Shown: positions 24,814-32,141 of the stretch, in pieces
Layout: each line of letters opens with the position of its first letter
How positions within the stretch are numbered: position 1 is the stretch's first letter
From: Pseudorhizobium xiangyangii
GTDB lineage: Bacteria; Pseudomonadota; Alphaproteobacteria; Rhizobiales; Rhizobiaceae
Length of the DNA stretch: 32,141 bases
Assembly: GCF_020531965.1 (NCBI RefSeq)
Contig: NZ_JAJAWH010000035.1
Coordinates: 1-32,141 of the forward strand
Direction of reading: 5' to 3'
Translations under genes and position numbers: made by a program
The notes under the pieces: generated by a model
Seen by the model: only the letters and a program-made list of their open reading frames with translations
Database searches by the model: none
Told to the model about the DNA's origin: nothing

Positions 24814-25724
24814 TGACGGGCGAGCTTGCATCAACCGCTTCGACGGCCGAGGTCCGCGCACAGCGCTCTCTTTCGGCCACCATGTTCACAAATGCCTGGA
24901 AGACGACCGAGTTTCGCATCGGCTTCTTCATCTTCTTCGGGCTGATCGTCCTGTCGATCGCGGGGCCGTCCCTGCTCGGCGTCTCACCCACGAAGTTCAG
25001 TGTGGCCCAGAAGTTCATGCCCCCGGTCGGCTTTGGGGGCGACTGGTCGCACATTCTTGGCACCGACCAAATGGGGCGCGATCTCTTTGCACGCTCGCTG
25101 ATCGGCCTGCGCAACGCCTTGATCATCGGCGTGACCAGCGTCGTGGGTATGTTCGTGGTCGGCTCGGCGATTGGCATGATCGCGGGCTATGTCGGCGGCT
25201 GGATCGAACTGCTGTTGATGCGCATCACTGATGCACAGATGGCGATCCCGGTCATCATTCTTGCGATCACCATCCTTGGCTTGTCACGTCCAACCCCGGT
25301 TACCATCATCTGCGTGCTGATCCTGGCGGGCTGGCCCGCCTATGCGCGCACCGCGCGTAGCGTAATGCTCTCGGAGCGGCGCAAGGAATACGTGCGGGCA
25401 GCGAAGATCCTCGGCGCCTCCAACATCCGTATCCTGCTGGTGCATATCGCGCCGAACATCCTGCCGCCCATTGCCTTTGTCGCCGTCCTGGATGTGGCAA
25501 GAATGATGATTATCGAGGCCATCCTCGGCTTCATCGGGATCGGCATCCAGCCACCCACGCCGACCTTCGGCACCATCATCGCAGATGGCACCAAATATCT
25601 GATGAACGCTTGGTGGATCACCACCGTCCCCGGTCTTTTGCTGACGATCTCACTGTGCGGCATCAATCTCATGGGGGGCGCCCTGGAGCGCGCCCGCAAC
25701 AAGCTGCTGCAAGGGGTGTCATGA
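24813..25724 (+). CDS. ABC transporter permease, DppC/OppC type
   Basis: A 303-residue permease partner. It has the OppC-type N-terminal helix (IGFFIFFGLIVLSIAGPSLLG), the HILGTDQMGRDLFARSLIGLRNAL motif, and the EAA loop YVRAAKILGASNIRILLVHIAPNILPPI around residues 190-215, ending IGIGIQPPTPTFGTIIADG. Start and stop overlap both neighbours by a few bases (TGATG; ATGATGA), showing tight translational coupling of permease, permease and ATPase. Confidence 0.93.
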   Translation: MTGELASTASTAEVRAQRSLSATMFTNAWKTTEFRIGFFIFFGLIVLSIAGPSLLGVSPTKFSVAQKFMPPVGFGGDWSHILGTDQMGRDLFARSLIGLRNALIIGVTSVVGMFVVGSAIGMIAGYVGGWIELLLMRITDAQMAIPVIILAITILGLSRPTPVTIICVLILAGWPAYARTARSVMLSERRKEYVRAAKILGASNIRILLVHIAPNILPPIAFVAVLDVARMMIIEAILGFIGIGIQPPTPTFGTIIADGTKYLMNAWWITTVPGLLLTISLCGINLMGGALERARNKLLQGVS

Positions 25725-27586
25725 TGAGCGACGCGAAGCCTATCCTTCAGGTGCGCGACCTTACGGTGGAGCTACGTACCGCGCATGCACCGCGCCGCGT
25801 ACTCGACCAGGTCTCTCTTGATGTTCATGCCAATGAGGTGCTGGGCATCATCGGGGAAAGCGGCTCGGGCAAGACAGTTCTTTCGCGAGCACTGGTGAAC
25901 TGGGTTGCGCGCCCGCTGGAGATGACAAGCGGCGAGATCCTGTATCGAGGCGAGGATCTGCGCAAGATGCCCGCGCAGCGGATGCAAAGCCTTCGCGGCC
26001 GCAGCATCGCCTATATCGGTTCCGACCCCACAACCGCGCTTGATCCCACTTTGCCCATCGGGCACCAGATCATGGAAAAGCTGAAATCAGTCGAACCCGG
26101 CATCTCGAACGAAGCGGCCCGCAAACGCGTGATACACACGCTGGATGCGGTGCGCATGCCCATGGCCGCGAAGCGCTTTGACGATTTTCCGTTCCAGTTC
26201 TCAGGCGGGATGATGCAACGCGTGATGATCGTCGACGCGCTGGTGACAAGTCCCGACCTTCTGGTCGCCGACAACATCACCCAGCCCCTGGATGTCACGG
26301 TGGCCGCGCAGATTCTGCGGCTGCTGAAGGAACTCCAGGCCGACTACCGCACCGCGATTCTCTTCGTATCGTCGCTTTTGGGCATGGTTCACGGTATCGC
26401 CGACAACGTGCTGGTACTGGCAGGCGGCAAGGCGGTCGAGCTGCAGAGCGTGGACGGAATCCTGACTGCACCCCAGCACGCCTATACGCGCCATCTGGTG
26501 CGCGAAATGCCTCGCATCTGGGAAGCTGCACCCGAGGGCCGGATCTCGGCCCCCGCTCCGCAGAGTGACGACCGGGAGGTGATCCTCTCGGTGCGGGACG
26601 TGAGCCGCGTCTATGCCACAAAGGACCGCAGCCGCCTGTTCGGCAAGCAGCATGTTCAGGCAGTGCGCGGGGTTTCCTTTGATGTGATGAAGGGCGACAG
26701 CCTGGGTATCGTGGGAGAATCCGGCTGCGGCAAGTCCAGCCTCTCGCGCCTTCTGAGCCGCCTAGAGGCGCCAGACACCGGCGAAATCCTGTTCAAGGGT
26801 CAGAACATCGCGACGCTGAAAGGCCGCGCCATGCTCAAGCTGCGCAAGGGCTTCCAGTTGCTCTTGCAGGATCCCTACAACTCGATTCCCTCGCACATGA
26901 GCATCGGCCGCATCATAGCCGAGCCGCTGATTATCCATGGCGGCCTTTCCAAGGCTGAGATCCGCGGGAAGGTGGCCGAGGTCATGTCCGAAGTTGGCCT
27001 TTCGTCCGACCTGGCGGGCAGCCTGCCGGTGGGATTGAGCGCCGGTCAGCGCCAGCGCGTAAACATCGCGCGTGCGATGGTGCTCGAACCTGAGCTGCTG
27101 ATCCTGGACGAGACGCTCTCAGCGCTTGACCAGGTCGAGCAGGCCAAGCTGCTAACGCTTTTCGAGCGTTTGCAGATGCGCCACGGCATCACTTACCTGT
27201 ACATCTCGCACGACCTCGGCATGGTGCGGCGCGTCTGCAACCGCGTTGCGGTGATGTATCTCGGACGCATCGTCGAGCTTGCCGGGAACGAGACCACGTT
27301 CTTCGATTCCGGCCATCCCTATACGCGTGCACTTCTTTCGGCCGTGCCCGCGATAGAGCATCGTCCCTACGAGGCGAGCACCTACCTTCTTGAGGGCGAG
27401 CCGCCGAACCCGATCAACATTCCGCCGGGCTGCAGCTTCCGCACGCGCTGCCCCTTTGCCTTTGACCGTTGCGCCACCGTAGACCCGATGCTCACGGCGC
27501 GCGGAAAGGGCGATTTCGCAGCCTGTCATCTGGCGGGAGGCGGCATGCCTGCATCCGTCGCCGCAGCGGGCACCACCTTTGCCTAA
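25721..27586 (+). CDS. Fused double-NBD ABC transporter ATPase with a degenerate first site
   Basis: About 621 residues, two ABC ATPase domains in one chain plus a C-terminal oligopeptide-transporter domain with CSFRTRCPFAFDRC cysteines. NBD1: Walker A GESGSGKT (45-52) is intact, but the Q-loop residue is S101 (IGSDP instead of FQDP), the catalytic glutamate is N185 (VADNITQPLD instead of ADEPTTALD) and the switch histidine is S218 (FVSSLLG). Its signature FSGGM (160-164) is normal. NBD2: Walker A 332-339, Q383, Walker B D463/E464 and H497 are normal, but the signature is LSAGQ (439-443). Thus the site formed by NBD1 and the NBD2 signature is degenerate throughout, and the other site is canonical. 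The reading frame is intact. ATG 25724 is an alternative start with the better spacing from AAGGGG. Confidence 0.93.
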   Translation: MMSDAKPILQVRDLTVELRTAHAPRRVLDQVSLDVHANEVLGIIGESGSGKTVLSRALVNWVARPLEMTSGEILYRGEDLRKMPAQRMQSLRGRSIAYIGSDPTTALDPTLPIGHQIMEKLKSVEPGISNEAARKRVIHTLDAVRMPMAAKRFDDFPFQFSGGMMQRVMIVDALVTSPDLLVADNITQPLDVTVAAQILRLLKELQADYRTAILFVSSLLGMVHGIADNVLVLAGGKAVELQSVDGILTAPQHAYTRHLVREMPRIWEAAPEGRISAPAPQSDDREVILSVRDVSRVYATKDRSRLFGKQHVQAVRGVSFDVMKGDSLGIVGESGCGKSSLSRLLSRLEAPDTGEILFKGQNIATLKGRAMLKLRKGFQLLLQDPYNSIPSHMSIGRIIAEPLIIHGGLSKAEIRGKVAEVMSEVGLSSDLAGSLPVGLSAGQRQRVNIARAMVLEPELLILDETLSALDQVEQAKLLTLFERLQMRHGITYLYISHDLGMVRRVCNRVAVMYLGRIVELAGNETTFFDSGHPYTRALLSAVPAIEHRPYEASTYLLEGEPPNPINIPPGCSFRTRCPFAFDRCATVDPMLTARGKGDFAACHLAGGGMPASVAAAGTTFA

Positions 27587-27625
27587 CAAGGCAGGGTTGC
27601 TGAGACTCTTGAGGGAATTCACCAG

Positions 27626-29209
27626 ATGGACTTCGACTACATCGTAATCGGCTCAGGCAGTGCAGGCTGTCCCCTGACAGCCCGGCTGCTCGAGAAGGGA
27701 ATGAAGGTGCTGCTCGTCGAGGCGGGCAAGCGAGAGCGCCTTCCGATCACCCGCCTGCCTGCCGCGCTGATCCATACAGTGGGTAATTCGCGTTACGATT
27801 GGTGCTACAAGACCGAACCCGATCCCACGCGCGGCGGCTTGATCGAGGCCTGGCCGCGGGGCAAGGTGCCGGGGGGATCCTCTGCCATCAACGGCATGAT
27901 CTTTATTCGCGGTGCCAAGCACGACTATGACGCCTGGGAAGCGCTTGGAAACACCGGTTGGGGCTGGCAGGATGTGTTGCCCTATTTCCGCCGGATGGAG
28001 ACGGCCGACGCCGACAAGGACAATGGCGTACGTGGTGGCATGGGTCCGCAGCGGGTCTCGGCCCTACGCTGGAAGCACCCGGTCTCCGAGACCTTCATGA
28101 AGAGCTTCGTCGCCGCCGGCGCCACCTTCAACGACGACATGAACGGCATCTCGCACGAGGGCGTAGCATGGAACCAGGGTTCGACCGAGAATGGCGTACG
28201 CGCCTCGGCCTTCGACAGTTTCGTGCGGCCGAAGCTGAATGACCCGAACCTGCGCTTCATCGATGACACCCTGGTCGAGAAGGTGATCATCCAGGACGGG
28301 CGCGCGATTGGAATCCAGGCGCTGCAATCGGGCAAGTCGGCAACCTTCAAGGCACGCCGCGGAGTGGTTCTGTCGGCCGGCTCGATCAATTCTCCCCAGT
28401 TGCTGATGCTGTCCGGCGTCGGTGATCCGGAAGAGCTGAAGCGTCATGGCATCACGCCGCTCGTCAGCAGTCCCGAGGTCGGTAAGAACCTTCTCGAGCA
28501 TCCAGGCCTCTATGCCTTGGCCGAGATGAAGGTGCCCACAGCCAACCGCATGGCACGGCCGCTGCGCGGGGCGCTCGCCTTCGGCGAGTGGCTCTTGGGC
28601 CGCAGGGGCGTGATGAGCGTGCCGACCGCGCAGATCATCGCCTTCATCAAGTCGACCCCTGATCTCGAACACACAGATTTGCAGTTCCACCTCTTCCCCT
28701 TCGGCCTCGCGCAGACCAAGACGAAGCTTGAGGTGCCCAAGCAGGATCTTGTCACGATCCTGATGAACATCAACCACTCGAAGAGTGTGGGCCATCTCGA
28801 GCTGCGTTCGGGCAATCCACGCGACAAGGTGGCGATCTACCCGCGCATGCTCGAGCACCCCGATGACGTGGAGACCCTGCTCCGGGGTATTGGTTGGATC
28901 CGCAAGATCGTCTCGCAGCCACCCTTCTCGCAGGACATGCTGCGCTTTCTCGACCTGCCGGATGAAGGCAGTTCACGCGACGAAGAGATCGCCTATCTCC
29001 GCCGCGCGACGGTGCCCTTCTACCATCCCGTCGGCACCTGCCGAATGGGGTCTGACGCGACCGCGGTCGTGACACCGGATCTAAAGATACGAGGCGTCGA
29101 GGGGCTCTGGGTGGCCGATGCCTCGATCATGCCGCGCCACATATCGGGCAATACCAACGCGACCGCGATCATGATCGGCGAGAAGGCCTCCGATCTGGTC
29201 CACCCGTAA
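27626..29209 (+). CDS. GMC-family FAD-dependent alcohol oxidoreductase
   Basis: A 527-residue glucose-methanol-choline oxidoreductase, the choline dehydrogenase/AlkJ-like branch by general appearance. It has the FAD-binding VIGSGSAGC at the start, the first family signature in GKVPGGSSAINGMIFIRG near 80-90 and the second GSINSPQLLMLSGVG near 250-265. The catalytic pair is H467 (FYHPVGTC) and N511 (SGNTNA). No signal peptide is seen. It would oxidise a primary alcohol to an aldehyde, with the ALDH encoded next completing the step to an acid. GAGGGA lies about 10 bp before the ATG. The natural substrate is not determinable from sequence. Confidence 0.93.
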   Translation: MDFDYIVIGSGSAGCPLTARLLEKGMKVLLVEAGKRERLPITRLPAALIHTVGNSRYDWCYKTEPDPTRGGLIEAWPRGKVPGGSSAINGMIFIRGAKHDYDAWEALGNTGWGWQDVLPYFRRMETADADKDNGVRGGMGPQRVSALRWKHPVSETFMKSFVAAGATFNDDMNGISHEGVAWNQGSTENGVRASAFDSFVRPKLNDPNLRFIDDTLVEKVIIQDGRAIGIQALQSGKSATFKARRGVVLSAGSINSPQLLMLSGVGDPEELKRHGITPLVSSPEVGKNLLEHPGLYALAEMKVPTANRMARPLRGALAFGEWLLGRRGVMSVPTAQIIAFIKSTPDLEHTDLQFHLFPFGLAQTKTKLEVPKQDLVTILMNINHSKSVGHLELRSGNPRDKVAIYPRMLEHPDDVETLLRGIGWIRKIVSQPPFSQDMLRFLDLPDEGSSRDEEIAYLRRATVPFYHPVGTCRMGSDATAVVTPDLKIRGVEGLWVADASIMPRHISGNTNATAIMIGEKASDLVHP

Positions 29210-29301
29210 CCCCGGCCGGACGAGGGGAGGTTTTATCCGCCCCCCCGCCGGACGTTCAGACATCCCGGGCACGACGCATGTGCCCTCCGTGCGACCTTGA
29301 C

Positions 29302-29325
29302 GGCGCTCCCCTCACAAGGGGCGCC
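29302..29325 (+). other. Hairpin in the GMC-ALDH spacer
   Basis: GGCGCTCCCC pairs with GGGGCGCC (8 pairs, 2-nt bulge) around a 6-nt loop, without a following T-run. The surrounding 29210-29360 spacer is GC-rich with a run of seven C (about 29241-29247) and has no gene. It may tune expression between the two enzymes. Confidence 0.45.
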
Positions 29326-29360
29326 GATCGTCACCCTCATGTGAAAAGGCCAGTTCTAAC

Positions 29361-30794
29361 ATGACTGATTTCTCGAAAGTCTTCATCGGCGGCCGCCGCG
29401 TCGCCTCCTCCTCCCCCCGGATCATCGAGGTGCGGTCCCCCTATGATGGCTCGGTCGTCGGAACCGCGCCACTTGCCTCGCGCGAAGACATCGACCGCGC
29501 TGTGATCGAAGCGCGCCGCGCCTTCGATCAGGGGCCATGGCCACGTCTGGCAGTTGAAGAGCGAATTCAAGTAATCGAACGCTTCCACGCGCTTTATGAG
29601 GCGCGCTCGGACGAATTTGCCCGCTTCACTTCGCAGGAGATGGGCGCACCGCATTGGTTCACCCAGGCAATCCGCGGCTTGATATCCAATCAGAGCCAAG
29701 CCTTCTTCAAGGCCGCGCGCAGCTACGCGTGGGAGGATCGACGCGTCGGCTTCCCATCGGGAAGAGCGATCTGGCTGCGCGAGCCGGTTGGCGTGGTTGC
29801 GGCAATCATCCCCTGGAACGCACCGCATCAGGTGGCGCTCGGCAAGCTTTACCCCGCTCTGATCGCTGGCTGCACGGTGGTTCTGAAACTGGCAGAAGAA
29901 ACCGCAGTCGACGGGCAGTTCCTTGGCGAACTGTTCACCGAGGCGGGCGTGCCCGAGGGCGTCATCAGCATCCTTGCTGCCGACAAGGAGGTGAGCGAGC
30001 ATCTCGTCATTCACCCCGGCGTGGACAAGATCGGCTTCACCGGATCCAGCAGTGTCGGTCGCCGTATCGCGAGCCTCGGCGGCGCACAACTGAAACGCGT
30101 CAGCCTTGAACTTGGCGGCAAGTCGGCTGCCATCGTCCTGGAGGACGCCGATCTGGCCGAGACGGTCGCGGCCCTCAAATTCCGTTCCTTCCCGAACAAT
30201 GGCCAGGTTTGCGTGGCGCAAACCCGCGTTCTGGTTCCGCGCGCCCGTCAGGCAGAATGGGCTGATGCCATGGTCGCCATGATCGAGGAAATAACCATAG
30301 GCGACCCCACCGCCGAGGATACGTTCCTTGGCCCTGTCGTCTCGGAACGTCAGCGCCAGCGCATCACCGACTATATTCATCTGGGTGAACAGGAAGGAGC
30401 GCGCGTTGCTACCGGCGGCGCGGGCTCTCCCGACGGCATCAACCAAGGAAATTTCATCCGCCCGACGCTCTTCATTGATGTCGACAATGACATGCGTATC
30501 GCACAGGAAGAGATCTTCGGTCCCGTTGTCTGCATGATCCCCTACGACGGCGAAGATGAGGCCATCGCTCTGGCCAATGCCTCTGACTACGGGCTATCGG
30601 GCTCCGTCTGGACAAGTGATGCGACGCGCGCCGAGGCCATCGCCCGCAAGATCCGCACTGGTGGAGTTACCCACGGCAATGCGGCCGTCGACCTGCTCTC
30701 GCCCTTCGGAGGCTTCAAGCAAAGTGGCATTGGCCGGGAGTTCGGCTCTGAAGGCATCAACCATTATGTCGAACACAAGACGATTGCGCTATGA
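29361..30794 (+). CDS. NAD(P)-dependent aldehyde dehydrogenase
   Basis: A 477-residue aldehyde dehydrogenase superfamily enzyme. The catalytic residues are N153 (IIPWNAP), E250 (LELGGKSA) and C284 (NNGQVCVAQT). The coenzyme-binding segment KIGFTGSSSVGRRIAS and the C-terminal FGGFKQSGIGREFGSEG are normal, as is the length. It probably converts the aldehyde made by the GMC enzyme into a carboxylic acid in the cytoplasm. Broad-specificity ALDHs of this group also act on betaine- or amino-aldehydes, so specificity is open. The upstream AAAAGG is a modest ribosome-binding site. Confidence 0.94.
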   Translation: MTDFSKVFIGGRRVASSSPRIIEVRSPYDGSVVGTAPLASREDIDRAVIEARRAFDQGPWPRLAVEERIQVIERFHALYEARSDEFARFTSQEMGAPHWFTQAIRGLISNQSQAFFKAARSYAWEDRRVGFPSGRAIWLREPVGVVAAIIPWNAPHQVALGKLYPALIAGCTVVLKLAEETAVDGQFLGELFTEAGVPEGVISILAADKEVSEHLVIHPGVDKIGFTGSSSVGRRIASLGGAQLKRVSLELGGKSAAIVLEDADLAETVAALKFRSFPNNGQVCVAQTRVLVPRARQAEWADAMVAMIEEITIGDPTAEDTFLGPVVSERQRQRITDYIHLGEQEGARVATGGAGSPDGINQGNFIRPTLFIDVDNDMRIAQEEIFGPVVCMIPYDGEDEAIALANASDYGLSGSVWTSDATRAEAIARKIRTGGVTHGNAAVDLLSPFGGFKQSGIGREFGSEGINHYVEHKTIAL

Positions 30795-30878
30795 CCATGA
30801 GGTTGGACGCCGCGCCGTCCCCGCGCGCGCCTTTCCTGGTACATACCTGCGCGACGACGCCTATTTTGGAGGCCCAAC

Positions 30879-32033
30879 ATGTCTGCTGACCTGACCCATG
30901 ATCTTGTCGAAGAGACCCGACAGTGGCGACTCGACCTTCACCGCCACCCTGAACTGGCGTATCAGGAGCATCGGACCTCGGAGTTTGTGGCGAAAAAGCT
31001 CGCGGAGTACGGCTATGCCGTAACGCGGGGCCTTGGCGGCACGGGTGTCGTAGGCACACTCCAGCGAGGCACCGCGTCTCATTCGATTGCGCTTCGGGCG
31101 GACATGGATGCCCTGCCTATCCAGGAGCAGACGGGTCTTCCCCACGCTTCCACCGTGCCGGGTGTCATGCACGCCTGCGGGCACGACGGGCACACTTCGA
31201 TGCTGCTAGGCGCTGCGCGCCTTGCAGCATCGCGCAAGGATCTCAACGGTACGCTTCACGTCATCTTCCAGCCTGCGGAAGAGGTTGAAGGTGGCGCGCT
31301 CCGGATGATCGAGGACGGGCTTTTCGACAGGATCTCGCCTGACCGGATTTTCGGCCTGCATAATTGGCCGTATAGCGCCCCGGGCACCGTGGCTGCCCCT
31401 GACGGGCCAATGATGTCGGCTTTTGGCACATTTGACATCAAAGTGGAGGGCAAAGGCGCGCACGGAGCTATGCCACATCAGAGTGCTGACCCCGTGCTGG
31501 CGGCAGGCCAGATCGTTTCTGCGCTACAGGTGATTGCAGCTCGCAATATCTCGCCGCTGGATTCCATCGTGATCTCAGTCACACGAATCCAGGGAGGTGA
31601 CGCCTACAACGTCATCCCCGAAATCGTGAACCTGGGCGGGACGACGCGCTGGTTTTCGGCAGAAGCCGCCGATCTGATCGAGCGTCGGCTGGTGGAGGTG
31701 GCGCAGAGCGTGGCCGCAGGCTTCGAGTGCCGCGCCGAGGTAAAGCACCTGCGCCGGTACCCCGCGACCATCAATGATGCCGATGCAGCAGCCTTTGTCC
31801 GCGCCTCTGCCAGCGAAGCGGGCTTTGAGGTCATCTCGCCCCAGCCGTCGATGGGGGCCGAGGACTTCGCATTTTTCCTTGAGAAAAAGCATGGTTCCTA
31901 CATCTGGCTGGGCTCTGCGCGCGAGGGTGAGAACCCAGTACTCCATTCGCCGCGCTTCGACTTTAACGATAACGTGCTGGGCGACGGCATTCGCCTGTGG
32001 AACAATCTGATCAGCAACACACTGATGGCGTAA
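30879..32033 (+). CDS. M20-family amidohydrolase (N-acyl amino acid / hippurate hydrolase type)
   Basis: A 384-residue metal-dependent amidohydrolase, M20D branch. It has RRHPELAYQE-like start (DLHRHPELAYQEHRTS), the metal-site HACGHDGHTSMLLGAA (C100, H102, H105), the acidic pair E134/E135 in QPAEEVEGG, and the lid-domain pattern MPHQSADPVLAAGQIVSALQ. The C-terminal SPRFDFNDNVLGDG completes the metal site. Enzymes of this group split N-acyl amino acids, aryl-glycine conjugates or auxin conjugates. As the last clear gene of the cluster it would release the amine or amino acid after oxidation of the hydroxyl part. GGAGG lies 6 bp before the ATG. No signal peptide. Confidence 0.93.
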   Translation: MSADLTHDLVEETRQWRLDLHRHPELAYQEHRTSEFVAKKLAEYGYAVTRGLGGTGVVGTLQRGTASHSIALRADMDALPIQEQTGLPHASTVPGVMHACGHDGHTSMLLGAARLAASRKDLNGTLHVIFQPAEEVEGGALRMIEDGLFDRISPDRIFGLHNWPYSAPGTVAAPDGPMMSAFGTFDIKVEGKGAHGAMPHQSADPVLAAGQIVSALQVIAARNISPLDSIVISVTRIQGGDAYNVIPEIVNLGGTTRWFSAEAADLIERRLVEVAQSVAAGFECRAEVKHLRRYPATINDADAAAFVRASASEAGFEVISPQPSMGAEDFAFFLEKKHGSYIWLGSAREGENPVLHSPRFDFNDNVLGDGIRLWNNLISNTLMA

Positions 32034-32041
32034 TGACCTCG

Positions 32042-32061
32042 GCAGACCGCTTACGGTCTGC
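32042..32061 (+). terminator. Terminator-like hairpin after the amidohydrolase gene
   Basis: Perfect 8-bp stem GCAGACCG/CGGTCTGC with loop CTTA, 8 bp after the stop codon. No T-run follows, so termination is uncertain. Confidence 0.5.
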
Positions 32062-32088
32062 AGGCACGCACAGGGAGGGCATTGGGAG

Positions 32089-32139
32089 GAGAGAATTTGG
32101 CTCGCGAGGAATGGGCGACTGCCCAGGGGAAATTCTCTC
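32089..32139 (+). repeat. Nested inverted repeat at right edge, overlapping a possible gene start
   Basis: Outer arms GAGAGAATTT (32089-32098) and AAATTCTCTC (32130-32139) pair perfectly over 10 bp. Inside are TGGGC-GACT-GCCCA (32112-32125) and the palindrome CTCGCGAG (32101-32108). A frame open to the edge starts at TTG 32097 (LAREEWATAQGKFSH) with GGGAGGAG 5 bp upstream, so this may also be the first 15 codons of another gene whose start codon lies in the stem. Confidence 0.5.
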
Positions 32140-32141
32140 AT

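Noticed and set aside
29337-30446. Minus-strand open frame inside the aldehyde dehydrogenase gene
   Set aside because: Shadow frame; the plus-strand gene has all ALDH catalytic residues.
1-32141. CRISPR array, tRNA, rRNA or intact insertion sequence
   Set aside because: No regularly spaced repeats, cloverleaf sequences, rRNA segments or transposase genes were seen on either strand.

Overview
The window looks like DNA from an alphaproteobacterium of the Rhizobiales, probably Rhizobiaceae. This rests on the nasTS-narK-nirBD-nasA-cysG nitrate-assimilation arrangement, the high-GC codon usage, and a degenerate rhizobial-type palindrome inside cysG. The assignment is by recognition of protein families, not by a database search.

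Region 1 (about 1-6215, minus strand) is a complete peptide/opine-type ABC uptake operon. In transcription order it has two permeases, a substrate-binding protein, a double-NBD ATPase and a luciferase-like flavin monooxygenase. The ATPase reading frame is broken by a one-base deletion at its first Q-loop. A strong hairpin separates the binding-protein gene from the ATPase gene.

Region 2 (about 6460-17400, plus strand) is the nitrate assimilation locus. NasT (ANTAR antiterminator) and NasS (nitrate/nitrite sensor) overlap by 4 bp. They are followed by a near-perfect sigma-54 promoter, a leader with two adjacent hexaloop hairpins carrying the A1/G4 pattern of ANTAR RNA targets, and an intrinsic terminator that uses the same bases as the second hairpin. 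Downstream come a NarK-type transporter, NirB, NirD, a NasA nitrate reductase with a C-terminal BFD-like [2Fe-2S] domain, CysG (siroheme for NirB) and an unrecognised 99-aa membrane protein, closed by a perfect 11-bp terminator. The architecture predicts two controls: nitrogen limitation through sigma-54 and nitrate through NasS/NasT. cysG carries an extra stretch of about 47 codons that looks like a domesticated palindromic repeat.

Region 3 (about 17400-20720) is a patchy, AT-richer zone. It holds a UDP-glucuronate decarboxylase-like gene, a collapsed ugd (UDP-glucose dehydrogenase) reduced to its two ends, and a divergent glycosyltransferase on the minus strand. It looks like a decayed surface-polysaccharide segment and a junction between blocks of different origin.

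Region 4 (about 20720-32141, plus strand) is a catabolic cluster: an AraC-type regulator, a Tat-exported solute-binding protein, two permeases, a fused double ATPase, a GMC alcohol oxidoreductase, an aldehyde dehydrogenase and an M20 amidohydrolase. It reads as uptake of a hydroxylated N-acyl or amide compound, oxidation of the alcohol to the acid, and amide cleavage; the substrate is unknown. The fused ATPase is the most unusual protein here. Every key residue of its first nucleotide site is changed, including the partner signature in the second half, while the other site is canonical. That is an asymmetric design unexpected in a peptide importer. The right edge has a nested inverted repeat next to a possible start of another gene.
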